Source of the DNA: Pantoea sp. A4
Lineage (GTDB): Bacteria > Pseudomonadota > Gammaproteobacteria > Enterobacterales > Enterobacteriaceae
NCBI RefSeq assembly: GCF_000295955.2
Contig: NZ_ALXE01000049.1
Location: 1-64,000 of the forward strand
Length of the DNA: 64,000 nucleotides
Reading direction: 5' to 3'
Below are positions 51,046 through 59,708 of this stretch, in pieces. A program made the position numbers and the translations under genes. The stretch's first letter is position 1. Each line of letters opens with the position of its first letter. Below the pieces are notes generated by a model. The model did no database searches. It had not been told where the DNA came from and worked only from the letters and a program-made list of their open reading frames with translations.

Positions 51046-52692
51046 ATGGATTCGCAACGTAATCTCTTTCTCATCGCTTTTCTGTTCGTGTCTTTCATGA
51101 TCTGGCAAGCCTGGCAGACGGACCACAATCCGCAGCCACAGCAAACACAGACCACGCAAAACGCGAACGGTGCAGCAGGTGATGCCGCCAGTCAGGGTGT
51201 TCCGGCCAGCGGTCAGGGCCAAACGATCACCGTTAAGACCGATGTCCTGTCTTTAAATATTAACACCCGTGGTGGTGACGTTGAGCAGGCACAACTGCTG
51301 ACTTACCCGAACAAACTGGGTTCAAGCGAGCCTTTCCAGCTGCTGGAAACCTCTCCATCGTTTGTCTATCAGGCACAGAGCGGCCTGACTGGTCGTAACG
51401 GCCCGGACAACCCAAACAATGGTTCACGCCCACTCTATACCGCTACGCAGACCAACTTCGAACTGGCTAACGGCCAGACCGAACTGCGCGTTCCACTGAC
51501 CTGGACCGGCGAGAATGGCGTTGTTTACACCAAGACTTTCATCTTCAAGCGTGGCGAATACGCGGTTAACGTTGATTACACCATCAACAACACCAGCGCA
51601 CAGCCGTTGGAAGTGTCGCTGTTTGGTCAGTTAAAACAGACCATCGACCTGCCTAAAGAGCGCGATACCGGTAGTAAGAGCTTCGCGATGCACACCTTCC
51701 GTGGTGCCGCGTACTCCACTTCCGATGAGAAGTATGAGAAGTACAAATTCGATACCATCTCAGACAACGAAAACCTGAACAAAACCACCAGCAATGGTTG
51801 GGTAGCGATGCTGCAGCAATATTTTGCTACTGCATGGGTTCCGCGTACTGAAGGTGCAAATACCCTTTACACCACTAACCTGGGTAACGGTATTGCAGCG
51901 ATTGGCTACAAATCTGCTCCAGTAACGATTGCTGCTGGCACGCAGAAAGATCTGGCAGCGACCCTGTGGGTTGGCCCTGAAATTCAGGACCAGATGGCTA
52001 CCGTCGCTCCGCATCTGGATCTGACTGTAGACTACGGCTGGTTGTGGTTCATCTCTCAGCCGCTGTTCAAACTGCTGAAATTCCTGCACAGCTTCATCGG
52101 TAACTGGGGCTTCTCCATTATCGTTATCACCTTCATCGTGCGTGGCATCATGTACCCGCTGACCAAAGCGCAGTACACCTCGATGGCAAAAATGCGCATG
52201 CTGCAGCCAAAAATTCAGGCGATGCGTGAGCGTTTGGGCGATGACAAGCAGAAGCAGAGCCAGGAAATGATGGCGCTCTACAAGTCGGAGAAAGTGAATC
52301 CACTGGGTGGCTGTCTGCCGCTGGTGATTCAGATGCCGATCTTCCTGGCACTGTATTACATGCTGTCAGGATCTGTTGAGCTGCGTCACGCTCCGTTTGT
52401 GTTATGGATCCATGACCTGTCAGCGCAGGACCCGTACTACATTCTGCCGATTCTGATGGGCTGCACCATGTTCTTCATCCAGAAGATGTCACCGACCACC
52501 GTGACTGACCCGATGCAGCAGAAACTGATGACCTACATGCCGGTGATCTTCACCGTGTTCTTCCTGTGGTTCCCATCAGGTCTGGTTCTGTACTACATCG
52601 TGAGTAACCTGGTGACCATCCTCCAGCAGCAGCTGATCTATCGCGGCCTGGAAAAACGTGGTCTGCACAGCCGGGATAAGAAGAAAGCATAA
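51046..52692 (+). CDS. yidC: Membrane protein insertase YidC
   Basis: Inserts and folds inner-membrane proteins, alone or with SecYEG. 548 residues, the same as E. coli. TM1 is near 5-22 (LFLIAFLFVSFMIWQAW). A large periplasmic beta-sandwich domain follows (~25-340), then five conserved helices from ~350, with the functional arginine in IVRGIMYPLTKAQY. The cytoplasmic C1 loop (KMRMLQPKIQAMRERLGDDK) and the charged C-terminus are intact. Confidence 0.98.
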   Translation: MDSQRNLFLIAFLFVSFMIWQAWQTDHNPQPQQTQTTQNANGAAGDAASQGVPASGQGQTITVKTDVLSLNINTRGGDVEQAQLLTYPNKLGSSEPFQLLETSPSFVYQAQSGLTGRNGPDNPNNGSRPLYTATQTNFELANGQTELRVPLTWTGENGVVYTKTFIFKRGEYAVNVDYTINNTSAQPLEVSLFGQLKQTIDLPKERDTGSKSFAMHTFRGAAYSTSDEKYEKYKFDTISDNENLNKTTSNGWVAMLQQYFATAWVPRTEGANTLYTTNLGNGIAAIGYKSAPVTIAAGTQKDLAATLWVGPEIQDQMATVAPHLDLTVDYGWLWFISQPLFKLLKFLHSFIGNWGFSIIVITFIVRGIMYPLTKAQYTSMAKMRMLQPKIQAMRERLGDDKQKQSQEMMALYKSEKVNPLGGCLPLVIQMPIFLALYYMLSGSVELRHAPFVLWIHDLSAQDPYYILPILMGCTMFFIQKMSPTTVTDPMQQKLMTYMPVIFTVFFLWFPSGLVLYYIVSNLVTILQQQLIYRGLEKRGLHSRDKKKA

Positions 52693-52714
52693 TTGCTTAT
52701 CCAGCGTTAAAGTA

Positions 52715-52745
52715 GAGGCGGTCATTTGACCGCCTTCTTTTTTTT
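52715..52745 (+). terminator. Terminator between yidC and mnmE
   Basis: AGGCGGTCA (52716-52724) pairs with TGACCGCCT (52727-52735), followed by TCTTTTTTTTT. It is a strong terminator, so mnmE must have its own promoter or rely on read-through. Confidence 0.88.
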
Positions 52746-52760
52746 ATAAGAGAGTTCAGC

Positions 52761-54125
52761 ATGAGCCATCACGACACCATCGTCGCGCAGGCTACGCCAC
52801 CGGGGCGCGGCGGCGTTGGTATACTGCGTATTTCTGGCCAACAGGCGGCAGAAGTTGCTCGCATCCTGTTAGGTAAGTTGCCAAAACCGCGCTACGCCGA
52901 CTATCTGCCGTTTATGGATGCCGATGGCAGTATTCTCGATCAGGGCATCGCTCTGTGGTTCCCAGGCCCTAATTCGTTTACTGGCGAAGACGTGCTGGAA
53001 CTGCAAGGCCATGGCGGTCCGGTGATCCTCGATCTGCTGCTGAAGCGCATCTGTGCCCTACCCGGCTTGCGTATCGCTAATCCAGGCGAGTTCTCCGAGC
53101 GCGCCTTCCTTAATGACAAGCTGGATTTAGCCCAGGCAGAGGCAATCGCCGATCTCATCGATGCCAGCTCTGAGCAGGCAGCCCGTTCAGCGGTTAACTC
53201 CTTGCAGGGTAAATTCTCTGCTCGCGTTAATCATCTGGTGGAAGCGTTGACCCATCTACGTATCTACGTGGAAGCCGCGATTGATTTCCCGGATGAGGAG
53301 ATCGATTTCCTGTCAGATGGCAAAATCGAAGCGCAGCTGAATACGGTGATCGACGACCTGAACGCAGTGCGCAATGAAGCACGCCAGGGCAGCCTGCTGC
53401 GCGAAGGGATGAAAGTCGTGATTGCGGGTCGTCCTAATGCGGGCAAATCGAGTCTGCTGAATGCACTGGCTGGCCGTGAAGCTGCGATTGTGACGGATAT
53501 TGCCGGAACCACGCGTGATGTGCTGCGTGAGCACATTCATATCGATGGAATGCCACTGCATATCATCGATACCGCGGGTCTGCGTGATGCCAGCGATGAA
53601 GTTGAACGCATCGGGATTGAGCGCGCCTGGCAAGAGATTGAGCAGGCCGATCACGTGCTGTTTATGGTCGATGGCACCACCACCGATGCCACAGAAGCTG
53701 CGGCTATCTGGCCCGACTTTGTTGCCCGTCTGCCGGCTTCTCTGCCGGTTACCGTGGTACGCAACAAGGCGGATGTGACAGGAGAAGCGCTGGGCATTTC
53801 TGCGCTGAATGGCCACTCGCTGATTCGTCTCTCTGCACGGACCGGTGACGGTATTGATGCACTCCGCGACCACCTGAAGCAGACCATGGGCTTCGCGGGG
53901 AATGTCGAAGGCGGTTTCCTCGCACGCCGTCGTCACCTGCAGGCTTTAGAACTGGCCGCAACGCATCTTGATCAAGGCAAACAGCAGCTGCTGGGTGCCT
54001 GGGCTGGGGAATTGCTGGCAGAAGAGCTGCGCGTGGCACAGCAAGCCTTAAGTGAGATCACTGGCGAATTTAGCTCCGACGATCTGCTGGGACGTATCTT
54101 CTCCAGCTTCTGCATCGGTAAGTAA
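52761..54125 (+). CDS. mnmE: tRNA modification GTPase MnmE
   Basis: With MnmG it makes the 5-carboxymethylaminomethyl group on U34 of some tRNAs. 454 residues, the same as E. coli. The N-terminal formyl-THF-binding domain (HDTIVAQATPPGRGGVGILRISG) is followed by a helical domain that holds the GTPase. G1 is AGRPNAGKSSLLN, G2/G3 GTTRDV and DTAGLRD, G4 NKAD. The C-terminal CIGK is catalytic. Confidence 0.98.
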   Translation: MSHHDTIVAQATPPGRGGVGILRISGQQAAEVARILLGKLPKPRYADYLPFMDADGSILDQGIALWFPGPNSFTGEDVLELQGHGGPVILDLLLKRICALPGLRIANPGEFSERAFLNDKLDLAQAEAIADLIDASSEQAARSAVNSLQGKFSARVNHLVEALTHLRIYVEAAIDFPDEEIDFLSDGKIEAQLNTVIDDLNAVRNEARQGSLLREGMKVVIAGRPNAGKSSLLNALAGREAAIVTDIAGTTRDVLREHIHIDGMPLHIIDTAGLRDASDEVERIGIERAWQEIEQADHVLFMVDGTTTDATEAAAIWPDFVARLPASLPVTVVRNKADVTGEALGISALNGHSLIRLSARTGDGIDALRDHLKQTMGFAGNVEGGFLARRRHLQALELAATHLDQGKQQLLGAWAGELLAEELRVAQQALSEITGEFSSDDLLGRIFSSFCIGK

Positions 54126-54167
54126 CGCCATCCTCCACGCCGTGCGGGCATCAAGCCTGCGCGGCGA

Positions 54168-55502
54168 TCACCTTTCATCCCCTTCAACTGACCATGATTT
54201 CAGTCGCTGCATCATTTTTTCTGCGTTCGCCACAATAGGTTCGACAATCTTCACAGGAAAATTATGAGGTAAAGCCGACTTCACTCTGATTACGGCAGCG
54301 TCAAATTCTTGTACAAAGAACATGAGTATCTGATTCATGCGTTCAACTGAAAACTGCACAGATTTTGCCGTTGCGAGAAAATGACGGGGCTGGATGTCAT
54401 AAATAGCCTCTTTTTTTCCCTTGGTCGCTTTCAACCCCATCGACAGCTTTAGCTTTCGTATATTAAGGCCAGCACCATTTATCAGTGGATATGCAGAAAG
54501 AATGTCATAGAAGGGTGTGAGCCGATAACTCCCCCCACGTTCAATAAAAAGCGAGAAGTTTTTGGCGTGCCCATCAGTGGCTCCCATAACCCACTGAAAA
54601 ACCTGAAATTTCATAAAGTTATATTGATCTTCAATGGCATTACTCGACCCCATAAGAATCTGCATAATGTCTTTAATTCCTGGGCCACCATCTGATTCAT
54701 ACTTAACAGACGAAGGTAGCCCTAAAGCCTGGCACATATCCTCTTGCGGTAGCCGTAACAACGCGCGTCCGCCATCCACCCATCGTCTATCAAACCTTTC
54801 TACGGCTAAGGCTCTGATACTTCCGGCATCCACAATAGTCGCGGTGGGTACTTCAAATCCCAGCTCACGTGCCATAAGCAGACAAAAGTATTCATTCTCT
54901 ACGCTTTGGCTCATATCCAACGTTGCTGCGGGCTGTTTGATCTCACCGATGGGTAATTTCAAGATATGCGTCGTAGGTGTAGGCCCCTGTGGGATAGCCC
55001 ATCCGCTACTGGTTTTTAACAGCGCCGTTTTCTCCTGCGCGCCTGCAACAGAAATACGAAAATCCTCTTCCTCGCGGATCATTCCCAGAGGAATATCAAT
55101 TTTGTACGCCGATAAAACCTGCTCAAGTCTGGCAGCAGAGAGCACTTCATAGTTCACCGTAAGATCAGGGGAATTATGCTCAACATCAAGCAGCATGATT
55201 GCACCCACACTATCTCTGCCAATTTCTTTAAGCAGATCAAAGGGCTGATCTGTTTTTACCCGATAACGAGCCACTATGCGATCCCGGACTTTAGGACTAT
55301 CTGGCAAGAGATTATCGAAGAAATTATATACAGCAGGGGTAGTGAGTGTAGAAAGCTGGAGTGGTAACGACAAGGATACTGGCCTGGCGAGCGGATTGCT
55401 CAACCACCCGGAAAAATATTCGAAAGTGTGGGCACCATTTTTATGTTTAGTCAGCACACCCACCTTTTGCCCGTTCATCCAGGCAACCAATTCCTGTTTC
55501 AC
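54168..55502 (-). CDS. hipA: HipA serine/threonine kinase toxin
   Basis: The toxin of the HipBA module; E. coli HipA phosphorylates glutamyl-tRNA synthetase and causes growth arrest and persistence. 444 residues (E. coli 440), very similar throughout. NFFDNLLPDSPKVRDRIVARY, FRISVAGAQEKTAL (autophosphorylated Ser151), THILKLPIGEI, the catalytic loop GATDGHAKNF and YDILSAYP metal site are intact. GTG 55502 overlaps the hipB stop as GTGA; a TTG one codon earlier is possible. It lies between mnmE and rutE, where E. coli has tna genes. Confidence 0.95.
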   Translation of the reverse strand: MKQELVAWMNGQKVGVLTKHKNGAHTFEYFSGWLSNPLARPVSLSLPLQLSTLTTPAVYNFFDNLLPDSPKVRDRIVARYRVKTDQPFDLLKEIGRDSVGAIMLLDVEHNSPDLTVNYEVLSAARLEQVLSAYKIDIPLGMIREEEDFRISVAGAQEKTALLKTSSGWAIPQGPTPTTHILKLPIGEIKQPAATLDMSQSVENEYFCLLMARELGFEVPTATIVDAGSIRALAVERFDRRWVDGGRALLRLPQEDMCQALGLPSSVKYESDGGPGIKDIMQILMGSSNAIEDQYNFMKFQVFQWVMGATDGHAKNFSLFIERGGSYRLTPFYDILSAYPLINGAGLNIRKLKLSMGLKATKGKKEAIYDIQPRHFLATAKSVQFSVERMNQILMFFVQEFDAAVIRVKSALPHNFPVKIVEPIVANAEKMMQRLKSWSVEGDER

Positions 55503-55756
55503 CAATCCATATCCTCATCACGTTTGCCGTCAGAATCTTTAACGATCGCTATTTGCTCCTTGATTGCCATATCCATTTCTAACGATTGCAATATACGAAA
55601 AAGAGTAGAAAGCGTTGTTTTATCAGGATTGTTTTCAAAGTGCGAAATAGTAGCTTGCTTTAAACCCACTCTCTGCGCCAGCTCACTCTGTGTCCAGCCA
55701 TGTTTTTGCCGTTCCAGCCGGATGTAATTCGCAAGTTGTCTTGGGCTATAAATCAT
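55499..55756 (-). CDS. hipB: HipB antitoxin and repressor
   Basis: An 85-residue Xre-type antitoxin that binds HipA and represses hipBA. MIYSPRQLANYIRLERQKHG at 55756 is the start that matches E. coli; a longer frame is possible. The helix-turn-helix is TQSELAQRVGLKQATISHFENN (~27-48), and the beta-lid pairs two monomers. The C-terminus KDSDGKRDEDMDW ends in Trp like E. coli HipB. Three matching operators lie upstream. Confidence 0.95.
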   Translation of the reverse strand: MIYSPRQLANYIRLERQKHGWTQSELAQRVGLKQATISHFENNPDKTTLSTLFRILQSLEMDMAIKEQIAIVKDSDGKRDEDMDW

Positions 55757-55838
55757 CGTGGCTATTCCTGATTGAGCCATCAGCAATCGGATGCTTAAAT
55801 GACCGCGTGGTGTAGATAAAAACAACAATAGCGCATTT

Positions 55839-55856
55839 TATCCCTTCATGGGGATA
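55839..55856. promoter_or_regulatory. HipB operator O1
   Basis: TATCC-CTTCATGG-GGATA matches the E. coli HipB operator TATCC-N8-GGATA exactly. Confidence 0.9.
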
Positions 55857-55866
55857 TTTTCTATTT

Positions 55867-55884
55867 TATCCCCACATAGGGATA
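55867..55884. promoter_or_regulatory. HipB operator O2
   Basis: TATCC-CCACATAG-GGATA, exact match, 28 bp from O1. Confidence 0.9.
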
Positions 55885-55894
55885 ATCCCCCCTT

Positions 55895-55912
55895 TATCCC
55901 TGTGTGGGGATA
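55895..55912. promoter_or_regulatory. HipB operator O3
   Basis: TATCC-CTGTGTGG-GGATA, exact match, 28 bp from O2. The remaining ~150 nt to rutE hold no recognised feature. Confidence 0.9.
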
Positions 55913-56064
55913 AACCGCCGCGCTCTCTCTCCTGTCACCACTGCTTTTGCCCTTATGTTATTTGGCGTGCAGCGGCGGTTGCAGTATAACGGTCAAGGTC
56001 ATGTTTTAAACTCAAGACTGGTTAATTTCAGGCTCACACTGATGCCTGCTCAAAGGAGAGAAAG

Positions 56065-56655
56065 ATGAGTACACCGCTCGATAACGTCGCCCTTGATGCC
56101 CTGTTTAACAACGCCCGTACCCATAGCTACTGGCAAAACAAACCGATCGATAAAGCGCTGCTGGAACAGCTTTATCAGTTGACGATCCTTGGCCCCACTT
56201 CCGCCAACTGCTTACCGGCACGTTTTGTGTTTGTCACTTCGCAGGAAGGGAAACAGAAGCTGGCACCGGCGCTGTCAGCGGGCAATCTTGAAAAGACCCT
56301 AGCCGCCCCTGCGACCGTGATCGTCGCCTGGGATGAAGAGTTCTATGAGCAACTGCCAAAGCTGTTCCCACATGCAGATGCGCGTAGCTGGTTCACCGGC
56401 AGTCCAGCCTTTGCGGAAACGACTGCGCTGCGCAACAGCAGCTTGCAGGCGGGCTATCTGATTTTGGCCGCACGTTCACTGGGTCTGGATGCAGGTCCGA
56501 TGTCCGGCTTCGATCCGGCAAAAGTGAATGAAGCATTTTTCGCAGGCACGAAGTATAAAGTTAACCTGCTGATTAACCTGGGCTACGGCGAGAGCAGCAA
56601 GCTACACGACCGTTTACCACGCCTGAGCTTTGATGAAGCAGCAAAATTTGCCTGA
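56065..56655 (+). CDS. rutE: Malonic semialdehyde reductase RutE (nitroreductase family)
   Basis: 196 residues, the same as E. coli RutE, which reduces malonic semialdehyde at the end of Rut pyrimidine degradation. The FMN-binding family core is visible: GPTSANCLPARFVF, APATVIVAWDEEFYEQLP, LFPHADARSWF, ALRNSSLQAGYLILAARSLGLD and GPMSGFD. The rest of the rut operon is not in the window, so the physiological substrate may differ. A strong AAAGGAGAGAAAG ribosome binding site precedes ATG. Confidence 0.88.
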   Translation: MSTPLDNVALDALFNNARTHSYWQNKPIDKALLEQLYQLTILGPTSANCLPARFVFVTSQEGKQKLAPALSAGNLEKTLAAPATVIVAWDEEFYEQLPKLFPHADARSWFTGSPAFAETTALRNSSLQAGYLILAARSLGLDAGPMSGFDPAKVNEAFFAGTKYKVNLLINLGYGESSKLHDRLPRLSFDEAAKFA

Positions 56656-56697
56656 TAAGTCGCTAAACCCGTTAGCGACTGCCTGACGGGGGAGAGG

Positions 56698-56726
56698 ACC
56701 AACCCTATACAAGTGATAGGGTTGGT
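56698..56726. terminator. Bidirectional hairpin between rutE and the flavin reductase
   Basis: ACCAACCCTAT (56698-56708) pairs perfectly with ATAGGGTTGGT (56716-56726). A second small stem, CGCTAA/TTAGCG (56661-56677), lies just after the rutE stop. The genes converge here. Confidence 0.7.
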
Positions 56727-56733
56727 TGACCCG

Positions 56734-57246
56734 TTATGGCTTGAGCGTATGGAAACCGCTGTTGAAGTAAACCATTGGGTCCAGCTCACCGTCCAACAGA
56801 TGAATGCCAACGATATGCGCCAGCAGAATGCTGTGGGTGCTCCACTCAACAATCTTTTCCAACTGACAGTCAAACGTGACCAGCGCATCTTTCAGCGCAG
56901 GTACGCCGGTTTTCAAGGCGTGCCATTCACCACTCTGAAAACGATCTGCACGGCGAGCAGACTGGCTGAACTGAGCACAGATATCATCATGATGGCTTGC
57001 CAGCACGTTAACGGCAAACACACCCGATCCCGTAATCGGATCATGGCTGGAAGAGCTCCGATTAACACACACCAGCAGGCTTGGTGGCTCAGCGGTCAGT
57101 GAGCTAACCGACGTTGCGATCAGGCCGTGTTTCTCGCCCTGGTGCTCAGTCGTGATCAGAGACACACCTGCGGTCAGGCGACGCATACCGTGACGAAACT
57201 CATCCAGAGAGATTGGTGGTAATTTTGAACCAGTTAAAACAGACAT
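56734..57246 (-). CDS. Flavin reductase domain protein (RutF/HpaC-like)
   Basis: 170 residues from MSVLTGSKLPPISLDEFRHG at 57246 with GGAG 6 nt upstream. The FMN-binding split-barrel is recognisable: RLTAGVSLITTEHQGEKHGLIATSVSSLTAEPPSLLVCVN in pieces, then GVFAVNVLASHHDDI and the HSILLAHIVGI strand. Members reduce FMN for a partner monooxygenase, for example RutF for RutA. No monooxygenase is nearby. It converges on rutE, a second Rut-like gene. Confidence 0.8.
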   Translation of the reverse strand: MSVLTGSKLPPISLDEFRHGMRRLTAGVSLITTEHQGEKHGLIATSVSSLTAEPPSLLVCVNRSSSSHDPITGSGVFAVNVLASHHDDICAQFSQSARRADRFQSGEWHALKTGVPALKDALVTFDCQLEKIVEWSTHSILLAHIVGIHLLDGELDPMVYFNSGFHTLKP

Positions 57247-57504
57247 AGCAACTCCGCAAAATGCCACCCGTGCGTGACACTATTATCAATAAATTTCCCG
57301 TGAACGAGAATCATACACGACATCGAGCGCTACGGGGGAGACGATGAAAAAAACGCTAAGCTTTCCCGCATCGCGCAAATATTGGTAGGGTTTTGCTCAT
57401 TGATTCTGAAAGTGAAGCGGATACAGGCGAGGGGGAGTGCAATCGCGCCAGAAAATTCTTACAATGCCGGTGATGATTTTCTGACCATTTTCACGGAGCG
57501 ACAG

Positions 57505-58236
57505 ATGGCTGGTCATTTTGTACGCTGGATGGGTAGCAACGACCTGCCTGGCGAGGCACTTAACATCCCGCAAACCGTAATCGACAGCGCCAACCGCCTA
57601 CCCGACAAACGGCGCAGCCGTTTTCTTGCGGCCAGAATTTTGCTGGCACAGCTCATGCTGCGCATCTATGGCATTGATCAACTTCCGCCGTTAATCGTCA
57701 CACACTGTGGCAAACCCGCCTTTGCTGACACGATGCTTCCGGATTTCAGTATTGCCTATGCGGGTAATGTTGTTGGCGTCTTGCTGGCAGATGAAGGGGG
57801 AAAGGCGGGCCTGGATATGGAGATCGTACGGGCGCACAGCCGTCAGTCGCAGGCCCAGCTGATGCAAAGCCTCACCTCGGGTGAAATTGCCTGGATCAAC
57901 GCGCAACAGGATTTTATGGAAGCCGTGACGCAAATCTGGACCTTACGCCAGAGCATCCTGAAAATCGGCGGCGATCAGCAAAATGCTATGAATCTGCTGC
58001 GCTTGCATCCGGCTGCCGGTCGCCTGCGCTCCACCCTTAATCCCGATATTCAAGCCATTTGCGATGCTGAACCCATGCTGGTGTGGTCTTGTGCGCTGTC
58101 ACCTGCGACGCAGTGGCTGCATTTATGGGAGTGGAGTCAGGAACGAGGATGGCAAGATCTGCGGGACGTGGAGATGACGCGGCCCAATATTGGACCGCGC
58201 GCCTTGCGGCTAACCAGCCTGCCACAGGAACTGTGA
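57505..58236 (+). CDS. yieE: Phosphopantetheinyl transferase superfamily protein YieE
   Basis: 243 residues from MAGHFVRWMGSNDLPGE at 57505 with GGAG 6 nt upstream (E. coli YieE 249). RRSRFLAARILLAQLMLRIYG and FSIAYAGNVVGV match Sfp-type enzymes, and the metal motif GLDMEIV is present. The second motif, usually W-x-x-K-E-S-x-x-K, reads W-T-L-R-Q-S-I-L-K, so the catalytic Lys-Glu is replaced. E. coli YieE is also degenerate there. It may be inactive or have a different role. It lies beside adeP, as in E. coli. Confidence 0.88.
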   Translation: MAGHFVRWMGSNDLPGEALNIPQTVIDSANRLPDKRRSRFLAARILLAQLMLRIYGIDQLPPLIVTHCGKPAFADTMLPDFSIAYAGNVVGVLLADEGGKAGLDMEIVRAHSRQSQAQLMQSLTSGEIAWINAQQDFMEAVTQIWTLRQSILKIGGDQQNAMNLLRLHPAAGRLRSTLNPDIQAICDAEPMLVWSCALSPATQWLHLWEWSQERGWQDLRDVEMTRPNIGPRALRLTSLPQEL

Positions 58237-58240
58237 AGCT

Positions 58241-59557
58241 TTAGTGGGCGTCAATAAACACGATTTTCAGCACAAACAACAGCGCCACTAGCGCCACGCA
58301 CGGGCTGATTTCACGCCAGCGGCCTGTCCCCAGCTTCATCACACACCATGCAATAAAGCCCAGCGCAATGCCTTCAGTAATCGAGAAACTGAACGGCATC
58401 ATCACGGCGGTGACAAAGGCCGGCACCGCTTCAGTCAGGTCGTCCCAGCGCACGCGCGCCAGGCTGGCACTCATCAGTACGCCAACATAGATCAATGCGC
58501 CAGCCGCTGCATAGCCCGGCACCATTGCCGCCAGCGGTGACAGGAACATCACCAGCAGGAACAGCAGGCCGGTCACCACCGCCATCAGGCCAGTACGTCC
58601 ACCGATCGCCACGCCAGAAGAACTTTCAATGTAAGCGGTGACAGAAGATGTGCCGACAAACGCGCCACCCACTGAACTCACGCTATCCACAAACAGCGCC
58701 TGTTTCATGCGTGGGAAGGTGCCTTTCTCATCGGTCAGACCGGCTTTATCGGTAACGCCAATCAGCGTGCCTGACGAGTCAAACAGATTGACCAGCATAA
58801 AGGAGAAAATGATCCCCGCCATGCTCACGTTCAGAGCCCCTTTCAGATCGGCCTGGCCCACAATGGAACCCACTGCCGGTGGCAGAGAAAACAGCCCGGT
58901 AAACTTCACATCGCCGATCATCCAGCCGATCGCGGTAGTCACCACCATCGAAATCAGTACCGCCGCATGAATCTGTCGGGAGGCGAGGATCGCAATAATA
59001 AAGAAGCCCAGAGCGCCCAGCAGGACACTGTGCGAAGTCAGATGGCCCACCGCAACGATAGTGTCAGGGTTTGGCACAATGATACCGGCATTCTTCAGCC
59101 CCATCATGGCGATAAACAGGCCAATACCGGCGGTGATACCCACGCGCAGGCTAAGCGGGATATTGGCAATCATCCAGTAGCGCACACGCAGCAGTGTCAG
59201 GATCAGCAGTCCCAGCGCCCCCCAGAAAATCGCACCCATGCCGATTTGCCATGAGTAGCCCATCGCCCCTACCACCACGAAAGCGAAGAAGGCATTCAGC
59301 CCCATGGCAGGTGCCAGCGCAACCGGCAGATTCGCCACAACGCCCATTAAAATACTGCCCGCCGCCGCGATCAGACAGGTTGTGACAAACACCGCCTGGG
59401 TATCCATCCCGGCGACGCCAAGGATTTGTGGATTGACGAAGACGATATACACCATCGTCAGGAAAGTCGTAAAACCGGCAATCACCTCGGTGCGCACGGT
59501 GGTGCCATGTTCCTGCAGCTTAAACAGGCGCTGCAACAGGCCAGGGGAGTGACTCAT
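58241..59557 (-). CDS. adeP: Adenine permease AdeP (NCS2/AzgA-type)
   Basis: A proton-coupled purine-base importer of the inner membrane. 438 residues (E. coli AdeP/YieG 445), with about 13 membrane segments. VIAGFTTFLTMVYIVFVNPQIL, ALAPAMGLNAFFAF and the SVTAYIESSSGVAIGGRTGL segment are the family signatures. A PurR-like box lies upstream. The neighbours yieE and yieH are in the same order as in E. coli. Confidence 0.94.
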   Translation of the reverse strand: MSHSPGLLQRLFKLQEHGTTVRTEVIAGFTTFLTMVYIVFVNPQILGVAGMDTQAVFVTTCLIAAAGSILMGVVANLPVALAPAMGLNAFFAFVVVGAMGYSWQIGMGAIFWGALGLLILTLLRVRYWMIANIPLSLRVGITAGIGLFIAMMGLKNAGIIVPNPDTIVAVGHLTSHSVLLGALGFFIIAILASRQIHAAVLISMVVTTAIGWMIGDVKFTGLFSLPPAVGSIVGQADLKGALNVSMAGIIFSFMLVNLFDSSGTLIGVTDKAGLTDEKGTFPRMKQALFVDSVSSVGGAFVGTSSVTAYIESSSGVAIGGRTGLMAVVTGLLFLLVMFLSPLAAMVPGYAAAGALIYVGVLMSASLARVRWDDLTEAVPAFVTAVMMPFSFSITEGIALGFIAWCVMKLGTGRWREISPCVALVALLFVLKIVFIDAH

Positions 59558-59628
59558 ACCTTATTTCCGGTCGAAAAAATTAACGGCGCGTATCCTGACG
59601 ACTTTACCCCCGCAATACAACGATTTTT

Positions 59629-59642
59629 CGCAACCGTTTACG
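59629..59642. promoter_or_regulatory. PurR box candidate for adeP
   Basis: CGCAACCGTTTACG matches 12 of 14 positions of the PurR consensus CGCAAACGTTTGCG, 72 nt upstream of adeP. E. coli adeP belongs to the PurR regulon. Confidence 0.7.
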
Positions 59643-59708
59643 CCGGTTCGCATTCGGTGCATAAAGAGTTAAGGTTAAGCGTCCATAAATTGATGAGGAT
59701 AGCGTTGA

